Shown: one piece after another, positions 1-5,502 of the stretch | How the letters are laid out: every line of letters starts with the position of its first letter | Numbering within the stretch: position 1 is the first letter of the stretch | Assembly: GCA_046727175.1 (NCBI GenBank) | Contig: JBKPCD010000102.1 | Coordinates: forward strand, 1 to 9,575 | DNA from: JBKPCD01 sp046727175 | Lineage (GTDB): Bacteria; Acidobacteriota; Vicinamibacteria; Vicinamibacterales; 2-12-FULL-66-21 | Length of the DNA stretch: 9,575 nucleotides | Reading direction: 5' to 3' | Made by a program: the position numbers and the translations under genes | Notes under the pieces: model-generated | The model's database searches: none | What the model saw: only the letters and a program-made list of their open reading frames with translations | What the model was told of the DNA's origin: nothing

Positions 1-1083
1 GTTCAGCCGCTTTCCTTCATAGTGGTCCGCGAGCACCGTCAGCACGCCATTCCTCTCGAGGCGCGTCACTCGGCGGTTCCCGTGTTCGTCGATCGTGAGG
101 CGCCCATCGGCATCGACGGCCAGGCCGTTCGAGCCTGGTTGCCCGTATTCGCCGATGTTCACACCGGTGTACCCGCTCTTCGTCCTGAACACAGAGAGCC
201 CGTCGTCGTCGGACCAGCGATAGATCCTGTTCGCGTTCGGATCGCTGAAGAGCAGTGCTCCTTCGGGTAACCAGACCGGCCCTTCCGTGAACAGAAACCC
301 TTCCGCCAGCATTTCGACCTGGGCGTCGCGCGGGACGATCGCGTCGATTGCGGGATCCAGACGAGTGACCTTCGCCGTGGATAGCGATCCGGGCAATGCG
401 CCTGGCGCCGTGAAGAAGTCGAGCGTCGCCGACCGCACCCACACGTAATTCATTGGTGGATCCGACAACGGTCCATTCGCGGCGAAGATTGCCAGCTCGA
501 AGGTCTGTCCGGGACGGGCATCGCGGGTGAGAACGACGCGGTTCGGCGCGTTGAATCCCTCGATCAAGGAACCGCCAGATTTCCCGAGCATCCGCGGAAG
601 CTGACCGTTGACCCAGACCTCCGCGTAGTCGTCCACGACGATTTCGAAGACGGCTGTCGTACCAGTCGTCGCGAGAGCGCCGACGCGTTCCGGAATCGTC
701 AACGTGATTCGATACCACCCGAAGCTCAACTTGCCGGCGGCACGCCGCTCATCGAGTGTCGCGGCGTCGATCGCCTTCCAGCCCGAGTCGTCGAACCTCA
801 GACCGCCCGCTTTCGGCGTGTAGTCGTGAGTCTTGACGAGAGGCCCGGATGGCTTCAGATCCGGGCCGGGACTCGGGAACTCCGCTTCGACGATCTTCGT
901 GTCGCTATAGCGCCACTGCCCGTTGACGAGTGACGCGCCTTCGCGTGTTCGAAGATCGATAGTCGCGTCCGGACGCCCGTCGATGCCGCGCCGGACCGCG
1001 TTCTGTGCAATCGCCGCACCCGGCACGAGACCGAGGATGACCGCGACCGTCAGCCTGCGCAGGCAGAAGAGTGTTGCAATCAT
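1..1083 (-). CDS. SMP-30/gluconolactonase-like exported protein with N-terminal beta-sandwich-like domain (3' end cut by window)
   Basis: 361 codons are visible before the frame leaves the window. Residues 1-27 form a signal peptide (hydrophobic stretch, cleavage near AIAQ). Residues about 90-222 (GWYRITLTIPE, DDYAEVWVNGQ) look like a galactose-binding-type jelly-roll as found in glycosidases. From about 250 the SMP-30/gluconolaconase/LRE propeller begins: FTEGPVW at 265-271 carries the metal-binding Glu267 expected for the family, and PGSNGLAVD at 316-324 carries the expected metal-binding Asn319. Family members hydrolyse sugar lactones or related esters in a Ca/Zn-dependent way; the substrate here is unknown. 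The start ATG (1081-1083) overlaps the stop of the upstream cupin gene as ATGA. It has a GGAGGG-type ribosome site at 1089-1094, so it is the third gene of a coupled unit. The C-terminal blades and catalytic Asp lie outside the window. Confidence 0.9.
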   Translation of the reverse strand, partial: MIATLFCLRRLTVAVILGLVPGAAIAQNAVRRGIDGRPDATIDLRTREGASLVNGQWRYSDTKIVEAEFPSPGPDLKPSGPLVKTHDYTPKAGGLRFDDSGWKAIDAATLDERRAAGKLSFGWYRITLTIPERVGALATTGTTAVFEIVVDDYAEVWVNGQLPRMLGKSGGSLIEGFNAPNRVVLTRDARPGQTFELAIFAANGPLSDPPMNYVWVRSATLDFFTAPGALPGSLSTAKVTRLDPAIDAIVPRDAQVEMLAEGFLFTEGPVWLPEGALLFSDPNANRIYRWSDDDGLSVFRTKSGYTGVNIGEYGQPGSNGLAVDADGRLTIDEHGNRRVTRLERNGVLTVLADHYEGKRLN

Positions 1084-1535
1084 CGTGTCCCTCCACCGGG
1101 CGCAGTCGCCTTCACGACGTAGTAGAGAAACGGTCCCTGAATCTCCTTGAACCAGTGAGGCACTCCATTGGGCACGACGAAGACGTCGCCCTTCTGAAGC
1201 CGCTGGGTTTCGCCGCCGTCAATGCGGGCACCGCGGATTTCGTCGGTTGCGACGGTCTTGCCGTCAACAACGTCGCCGCCGGTGACCAGCGTTGCCGTTC
1301 CGTCGAGCACGTAGATGATGTCGGTATCTCTGACGTGCACTTCTGCCATACCTGGCTCTTCACGACGGCTCGCATGGATCTTGTAGCCGCTCGTTTCCAG
1401 CAGCGGCATGCCCTTCTGGAACGCCGCGCTCACCTTCGAGGCCGGAATGAAAGTGACACCCGACATCGACGAGGCACCGGAGCCGGCCTGAAGAAGGACC
1501 GTGGCGCCGATCAGCAGCAGGAGCAGGCGCTTCAT
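1080..1535 (-). CDS. Exported single-domain cupin protein
   Basis: 151 residues. Residues 1-22 are a signal peptide (KRLLLLL core, alanine/glycine-rich end), so the protein is probably periplasmic. The remainder is one cupin barrel. Motif 1 is around 67-79 (HVRDTDIIYVLDG) and motif 2 around 126-139 (GDVFVVPNGVPHWF). Of the usual metal ligands, His67 and His137 are visible, but the second His of motif 1 is Arg69 and the motif 1 Glu is not evident. Metal binding may therefore be altered or absent. The start ATG (1533-1535) overlaps the GlcG-like stop as ATGA and is preceded by a perfect AGGAGG six bases upstream. The stop overlaps the next gene's start the same way. Its role is unknown; a sensor, isomerase or substrate-binding partner for the lactonase-like neighbour are all possible. 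Confidence 0.86.
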   Translation of the reverse strand: MKRLLLLLIGATVLLQAGSGASSMSGVTFIPASKVSAAFQKGMPLLETSGYKIHASRREEPGMAEVHVRDTDIIYVLDGTATLVTGGDVVDGKTVATDEIRGARIDGGETQRLQKGDVFVVPNGVPHWFKEIQGPFLYYVVKATAPGGGTR

Positions 1536-2038
1536 TGTCGTCCTCCTGACACCGTACCGGCCGGCTTCGCCGCCAGCGCAAGCGCGGCCGCTTTGGCGAT
1601 GTCCTCGTCCTGCTGTGCCGAGTTGGCGCCGGCGACTCCGATCGCGCCGACAATTGTGCCGTTCACGACGATTGGCACTCCACCCTGGAGTGGCAGGAGT
1701 TCGCCGTTTGCGACGAGCGACACACGACCGTTTCTGATGGCATCCTCGAAAATTCGTGTCTCTCGTTGGAAGCGGGCGGCCGACCGCGCTTTTTCGATGG
1801 AGATATTTGCCGCCGCCGCGAACGTGTTGTCGAGGCGCTCGAGGTAGAGAAGATTCCCACCGTCGTCCACGATGGCGATGGCGCCGCCAGCATTTCCCTT
1901 CCTGGCTTCCGCTGCCGCAGCGGCCGCCACGATCTTCGCGCCATCGAGATTCAGGCTTTTCTTGTCGACGACCTGCGCCGAGGTCTGCACGGCGATCGCG
2001 TTCATCGCGAGCGCGGCTAAAACGACTTTCGTTTTCAT
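1532..2038 (-). CDS. GlcG/HbpS-family exported protein
   Basis: 168 residues. Residues 1-22 form a signal peptide ending in an SAQ-type site. Residues 28-152 form one GlcG/HbpS (PduO C-terminal-like) domain. Recognisable parts are the alanine-rich first helix (34-46), AIAIVDDGGNLLYLERLDN at 53-71, PLQGGVPIVV at 116-125 and GAIGVAGANSAQQDEDIA at 131-148. Relatives bind haem or corrinoid cofactors (HbpS in Streptomyces) or are found in glycolate operons (GlcG); ligand binding here is not shown by sequence alone. The ATG at 2036-2038 has a GGGAG site seven bases upstream. It is the first gene of the coupled trio and probably acts in the periplasm with the cupin and the SMP-30 protein. Confidence 0.9.
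   Translation of the reverse strand: MKTKVVLAALAMNAIAVQTSAQVVDKKSLNLDGAKIVAAAAAAEARKGNAGGAIAIVDDGGNLLYLERLDNTFAAAANISIEKARSAARFQRETRIFEDAIRNGRVSLVANGELLPLQGGVPIVVNGTIVGAIGVAGANSAQQDEDIAKAAALALAAKPAGTVSGGRQ
1542..1547 (-). promoter_or_regulatory. Perfect Shine-Dalgarno of the cupin gene
   Basis: AGGAGG on the minus strand lies six bases before the ATG at 1533-1535, inside the end of the GlcG-like coding sequence. It fixes the cupin start. It also shows that the cupin can recruit ribosomes itself in addition to coupling through the ATGA overlap. Confidence 0.85.
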
Positions 2039-2114
2039 TCGTGTTCTCCCTTTCGTTGACTGGTTTGGGCACGGGGATCAACCGGACATACGCGCGGCCT
2101 GATCCTCGATGCGG

Positions 2115-2132
2115 GTCCGGCTGAAGCCGGAC
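2115..2132. repeat. REP-like palindrome (GTCCGGC-TGAA-GCCGGAC)
   Basis: This is a perfect inverted repeat of 7 bp around TGAA (8 bp if the T-A pair closes). It sits in the 95-base gap between the DM13-like gene, whose stop is at 2134-2136, and the GlcG-like gene, and begins two bases after that stop codon in the transcribed direction. No T-tract follows on the minus strand, so it is a poor intrinsic terminator. It looks more like a dispersed REP-type element or an mRNA 3'-end stabiliser. The flanking CTCTAC belongs to a pattern I associate from memory with repeats in acidobacterial genomes; one copy in this window cannot prove that. Confidence 0.65.
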
Positions 2133-2133
2133 T

Positions 2134-2529
2134 CTACTGGGTGGTCAGCGGCGAATCGAACGCCGCTTCGCCGAGATTGACTTCGGCATAGGCACACCAG
2201 ATCTGCACCTTGGCGACGTCGGTGATGTACGCAGGCAGCGTGATCGTCTTGTTCAACTTGTCCCCTTTGATCATCAGCTTCTGAAGCAGGAACACCTGCC
2301 CTTTCGAGGTGACGACCTGCCAGTGGGGATCGGGCGTGTCGGGCACCTTGAAGTCATCGGAGAGCGTCAGCAGATGCTTGCCGCCCTGCACCGAGTGCGT
2401 CACGGTGCCTGTGTTGGCCTTCGGACCCTGAAACGGCTTGCTCGTGTGGGTCATCTGCGCCGTGCCGGTCGATCCGGCCAGCGCGACGATCGCGGCGAGC
2501 GACGCCACGAACGAAAGAACGGTACGCAT
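2134..2529 (-). CDS. Small exported DM13-like domain protein
   Basis: 131 residues. Residues 1-24 are a signal peptide (cleavage near GTAQ). The mature part is a single small beta-rich domain resembling DM13. It has GTVTHSVQGGKHLLTLSDDF at 41-60, a DPHWQVV turn where DM13 proteins have a GP-L-V-L turn, and near the end VQIWCAYAEVNLGEAAF at 108-124 with one cysteine (Cys112). DM13 domains are predicted to be redox or cell-surface domains with a single conserved Cys; biochemical function is poorly known. An alternative TTG start at 2544 is possible. I prefer the ATG at 2527-2529 because GAGGAG lies seven bases upstream and the signal peptide then starts with MRTVLSF. It is transcribed in the same direction as the downstream trio but separated by 95 bases and a palindrome. 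Confidence 0.75.
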   Translation of the reverse strand: MRTVLSFVASLAAIVALAGSTGTAQMTHTSKPFQGPKANTGTVTHSVQGGKHLLTLSDDFKVPDTPDPHWQVVTSKGQVFLLQKLMIKGDKLNKTITLPAYITDVAKVQIWCAYAEVNLGEAAFDSPLTTQ

Positions 2530-2755
2530 GAATCGGCTCCTCAACGAGAGTGTGTGGGCCGCGCCGGGCGACCGCGGCGGACGGCCGATGTTGATCGAGG
2601 ATTCGGCGCTTCTCCCGTCCAGCGCCGTCTCATGTCGCTCGCTAGTTTGGATGCGTTGACCCTACTGCAGTTTCAGCGCGGGTTCGTGACACCTGAGACG
2701 GTCTGCTGGCATCACAGCCGGTAACGCTGCGGAATTTCTCGACGCGACATCTGCC
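2530..2755. other. Divergent intergenic region
   Basis: 226 bases separate the minus-strand DM13-like gene from the plus-strand acyltransferase gene, so promoters for both directions should lie here. A TTGACC at 2656-2661 could be a plus-strand -35 box, but I see no matching -10 at the usual spacing. The only site I can fix is the DM13 gene's GAGGAG at 2537-2542 (minus strand). No convincing small gene or RNA was found. Confidence 0.6.
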
Positions 2756-4543
2756 ATGGGACCCACGGCCTCGATCGAACCCTTCGCGCTGACGGCGACC
2801 TGTCGTCCGCTGGTGCGCATTGTCGAACGCCTCCTCGGACTGGAGACGCTGAATGCGTTGTATCGACAGCATCCACCTGTTGGAGGTTCGTTCTGCGATC
2901 GCGCGCTGCACGCGCTCGATATCCGATACGACGTCACGGAGACTGATACGGCGCGTATCCCGCGCTCCGGACCACTGATCGTCGTCGCCAATCATCCGTA
3001 TGGCGCGAGCGATGGTCTGATACTCGGGTCGCTTCTTCAGCGCGCCCGTGCGGACGTGAAGCTGCTGGGCAACGTGTTGCTGGCGAGCATTCCCGAGCTG
3101 CGCCATCTGATGCTATTCGTTGATCCCTTCGGCCGGCGCACGCACGTCACGGCCAACGCGCGGGCATTGCGCGCGATCGTCCGGTGGCTCGGCAGCGGTG
3201 GCACGCTCGCCGTGTTTCCGGCTGGCGAAGTCTCACATGTGCACCAGGCAGGTCAGGTCATCGATTCTCAATGGGCACCGTCGATCGCCCGGATCGTGCG
3301 GCGAACGGGAAGTACGGTCCTGCCGGTTTACTTCGAAGGTGGCAACAGCGCCCTGTTCCGTGCGGCAGGGAAGATTCATCCCTTGTTGCGGACGGCGCTC
3401 CTGCCTCGCGAGCTTCTACAGCAGCGCCATCGCATTATCGCGGTCAGAGTTGGATCGGCGATTCCGTTCAGCCGGCTCGAGGGGCTGCCGGACGACGAGC
3501 AGATGATGTCGTATCTCAGACTGAGAGCCTACGCGCTCGGAGGGAACGATCGAAATGAAAGCGCAGTGCGACAGGGATCGTCTCCGGCAATCGTCCGAGC
3601 TGAAATCGCGACTCCAGAACCCGCGCACGTAATTCGTGACGAAGTCGAAGCGCTTCCCGAGTCTCAAGTATTGGTGCACAACGAATCCTGCAGCGTGTGC
3701 ATCGGTCGCGCCTCACAACTGCCACGTACGCTCCTCGAAATCGGCCGGCTTCGCGAGATCGCGTTCCGCGGCGCTGGGGAAGGCTCGGGATCTTCGCGGG
3801 ATCTGGACGAATTCGATCAACGATACCTTCATTTGTTCGTGTGGCACCACCAGCGCTCGGAAATTCTCGGCGCGTATCGTGTCGGTCCAACCGATGAGAT
3901 TCTGCCGGCGTCCGGCGCGAGTGGCCTCTACACGAGCACGCTTTTCCGATACGACAAACGGTTGCTCGTCCAGATCGATCCGGCGCTGGAACTCGGACGC
4001 GCATTCGTCAGACCCGAGTACCAACGGGACTACGGTCCGCTCCAGCTGCTCTGGAAAGGCATCGCCGCGTTCGTCGCCAGGAACCCGCGGTACAGGCTGC
4101 TCTTCGGGTCGGTGAGCATCAGCAACCACTATCAATCGGTGTCGCGGCAGATCCTGGCCCGATTTCTCTACGCAACGGCCTACAAGGCCGATCTCGGGCA
4201 GTTCGTGAGCGCGCGCAATCCGCCGCCGTTCCTGCGATGCCGCTTCGACGCATCGCTACTCGTTGGCGCGGCGGTCAGGACGCTGGCGGACGTCGGAGCG
4301 CTGCTAGCCGAAATCGAACGCGACCAAAAGGGCGTACCGGTGCTGATCCGGCAGTATCTCAAGCTCAATGCCAAGCTGCTCGGCTTCAACGTCGACGCGA
4401 CGTTCGGGAACGTCCTCGATGGCCTCATGCTGGTGGACCTGACTGAAGTCGATCGTGCGATCCTGTTCCGCTACATGGGATCGGGAGGCGCGGCGAGCTT
4501 CCTCGCACACCACGGGATCCTCGCGGAGCGGCGCGCGTCCTAG
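2756..4543 (+). CDS. OlsF-like bifunctional acyltransferase (LPLAT domain fused to OlsB/hemolysin-type GNAT domain)
   Basis: 595 residues in two domains. Residues about 45-262 are a lysophospholipid acyltransferase fold: VANHPYGASDG at 77-87 is the catalytic block (His80 and Asp86, five residues apart as in the NHPxGxxDG subfamily), and VFPAGEVS at 153-160 is the acyl-acceptor block. Residues about 300-562 match OlsB/COG3176 N-acyltransferases: DEFDQRYLHLFVW at 351-363, GAYRVG at 372-377, ELGRAFVRPEYQ at 412-423, LFGSVSISNHYQ at 449-460, and a C-terminal LKLNAKLLGFNVDATFGNV. Known OlsF proteins make ornithine or related aminolipids: the C-terminal half N-acylates the amino acid and the N-terminal half adds the second, ester-linked chain. 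I infer the same here; the head-group is not known. It acts at the inner membrane face. No clear Shine-Dalgarno precedes the ATG, so the start is likely but less certain. It is the first of five plus-strand genes. Confidence 0.83.
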   Translation: MGPTASIEPFALTATCRPLVRIVERLLGLETLNALYRQHPPVGGSFCDRALHALDIRYDVTETDTARIPRSGPLIVVANHPYGASDGLILGSLLQRARADVKLLGNVLLASIPELRHLMLFVDPFGRRTHVTANARALRAIVRWLGSGGTLAVFPAGEVSHVHQAGQVIDSQWAPSIARIVRRTGSTVLPVYFEGGNSALFRAAGKIHPLLRTALLPRELLQQRHRIIAVRVGSAIPFSRLEGLPDDEQMMSYLRLRAYALGGNDRNESAVRQGSSPAIVRAEIATPEPAHVIRDEVEALPESQVLVHNESCSVCIGRASQLPRTLLEIGRLREIAFRGAGEGSGSSRDLDEFDQRYLHLFVWHHQRSEILGAYRVGPTDEILPASGASGLYTSTLFRYDKRLLVQIDPALELGRAFVRPEYQRDYGPLQLLWKGIAAFVARNPRYRLLFGSVSISNHYQSVSRQILARFLYATAYKADLGQFVSARNPPPFLRCRFDASLLVGAAVRTLADVGALLAEIERDQKGVPVLIRQYLKLNAKLLGFNVDATFGNVLDGLMLVDLTEVDRAILFRYMGSGGAASFLAHHGILAERRAS

Positions 4544-4621
4544 GATGACAGCTTGCCGGGAACCGGGGGGCCGGGGATGGCTTGGAAGCACGCCTAGCCG
4601 GCGAGCGATGGGGAGACAAGA

Positions 4622-5191
4622 GTGGAGAGCAGCCGCCCAATCAGCATTCCTGTGATTCTCGGGACGAGCCGGAAGGGACGCGCGAGCGCGCACGCGGCGT
4701 ACTTCGTCGCTGACCGGATTCGATCGCGTGCCGGGATCGTGACCGAAGTCATCGACATCGCGCAGCTGGCGCTGCCGATAGACGATGCCGGAGAAGCGAT
4801 CAAGGACGCGACGATTTCCGAGAAGCTGTGCAAGGCGGACGCGCTCGTCATCGTGTCGCCGGAGTACAACCACAGCTTCCCTGGTCTGCTCAAACACATG
4901 CTCGACGGGTATCTGAAGGAATACATCCATAAAGCTGCCGGCGTCGTCGGCGTATCCGCCGGCGTGTTTGGCGGCGCACGCGGGATTCAAGATCTGTTGC
5001 CGGTTTTGCGCGAGCTCGGTCTCGTTGCCATCTTCTGGGACGTGAACATCGGCCCGGTGTCGAAGGTGTTCGACGAGAACGGCCGGCTGGTCGACGAGGC
5101 GCTCGTGCGACGGACGGAGAAGTTCCTGGATGAACTGATGTGGATGGCTCGAACGTTGCGATATGGCCGGGAGAACATCCCGATCAGATGA
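4622..5191 (+). CDS. NADPH-dependent FMN reductase family protein (flavodoxin-like)
   Basis: 189 residues, cytosolic, no signal or membrane segment. The flavodoxin-like fold is shown by the phosphate loop LGTSRKGRAS at 13-22, by VIVSPEYNHSFPGLLKHMLD at 76-95 (the flavin-ring loop of the SsuE/ArsH/azoreductase type), and by GVSAGVFGGARG at 110-121. The family reduces FMN or quinones, azo dyes or metals with NAD(P)H; no specific substrate is indicated. The GTG start at 4622 is chosen because GGGGAG at 4610-4615 lies six bases upstream and the phosphate loop then falls at a normal distance from the N-terminus. It follows the acyltransferase by 78 bases and precedes the zinc-ribbon gene by 20 bases. 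Confidence 0.9.
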   Translation: MESSRPISIPVILGTSRKGRASAHAAYFVADRIRSRAGIVTEVIDIAQLALPIDDAGEAIKDATISEKLCKADALVIVSPEYNHSFPGLLKHMLDGYLKEYIHKAAGVVGVSAGVFGGARGIQDLLPVLRELGLVAIFWDVNIGPVSKVFDENGRLVDEALVRRTEKFLDELMWMARTLRYGRENIPIR

Positions 5192-5200
5192 ATCCGTTAC

Positions 5201-5205
5201 GGAGG
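5201..5205 (+). promoter_or_regulatory. Shine-Dalgarno fixing the zinc-ribbon start
   Basis: GGAGG six bases before the ATG at 5212. Longer reading through an upstream in-frame ATG (5140) would lie inside the flavoprotein gene, so this site decides the start. Confidence 0.85.
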
Positions 5206-5211
5206 AATTCG

Positions 5212-5397
5212 ATGGCGCAACGCAGCGCTCTCTTGCGATGTCCGAAGTGCGGCTCGATGATGGTCCACCACGCAGACAAGCTCGTCGAACCAACCACCAA
5301 GACAGAGCGATCGCGGATCGACCCGGCGCTCGGCGGGGTCGTTCAGCAGACGCACGGCTGCCCGAACTGCGGCAACGTGGAATTCCGCCTGGAGTGA
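5212..5397 (+). CDS. Small zinc-ribbon protein, function unknown
   Basis: 61 residues with two CxxC knuckles: CPKC at 10-13 and CPNC at 50-53, separated by 36 residues, which is a classic zinc-ribbon arrangement. Between them is a polar linker (KLVEPTTKTERSRIDPALGG at 23-42). No signal peptide or other domain. Strong GGAGG ribosome site and a 20-base gap after the flavoprotein gene support real translation and co-transcription. Zinc ribbons of this size often bind RNA polymerase, ribosomes or nucleic acid, but nothing in the sequence specifies a partner. I do not recognise a named family. Confidence 0.8.
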   Translation: MAQRSALLRCPKCGSMMVHHADKLVEPTTKTERSRIDPALGGVVQQTHGCPNCGNVEFRLE

Positions 5398-5436
5398 ACG
5401 GCCTCCGGCAGAAATCCGAAAGGTCCGTGGGCTCGG

Positions 5437-5502
5437 CATGTCCAGCGCAAGGGAATCCATTGAAACGGCCGGGTCCCGGCGGCATCCAATGGACTGGACA
5501 TG
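5437..5502 (+). promoter_or_regulatory. Long inverted repeat enclosing the DedA/ATP-grasp start codon
   Basis: The right arm at 5487-5502 (CAATGGACTGGACATG) pairs perfectly with two left segments: CATGTCCAG at 5437-5445 (9 bp) and TCCATTG at 5456-5462 (7 bp), with a one-sided bulge 5446-5455. Inside the loop, GCCGG at 5468-5472 pairs with CCGGC at 5476-5480. The ATG of the downstream gene (5500-5502) is the last three bases of the right arm, so in the mRNA the start codon would be base-paired. No T-tract follows, so it is not a typical terminator. The likely role is translational control or mRNA processing; this is inference from base-pairing only. Confidence 0.7.

Noticed and set aside
1536..2081. 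Upstream extension of the cupin frame into a 333-residue reading
   Set aside because: The extension overlaps the GlcG-like gene in another frame and is arginine-rich. The internal ATG at 1533-1535 has a perfect AGGAGG and begins a signal peptide.
2656..2684. TTGACC as a sigma-70 promoter for the acyltransferase gene
   Set aside because: No acceptable -10 hexamer at 16-18 bases downstream; a lone -35-like hexamer is expected by chance.
4544..4621. G-rich gap (GGGGGGCCGGGG) after the acyltransferase gene as a structured RNA or terminator
   Set aside because: Only short weak pairings (about 4-5 bp) are found and no T-tract; it simply leads into the GGGGAG ribosome site of the flavoprotein gene.
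5468..5480. GC-rich hairpin as an intrinsic terminator between the zinc-ribbon and DedA genes
   Set aside because: No run of T follows it, and it is nested in the larger start-codon stem, so termination is not supported.
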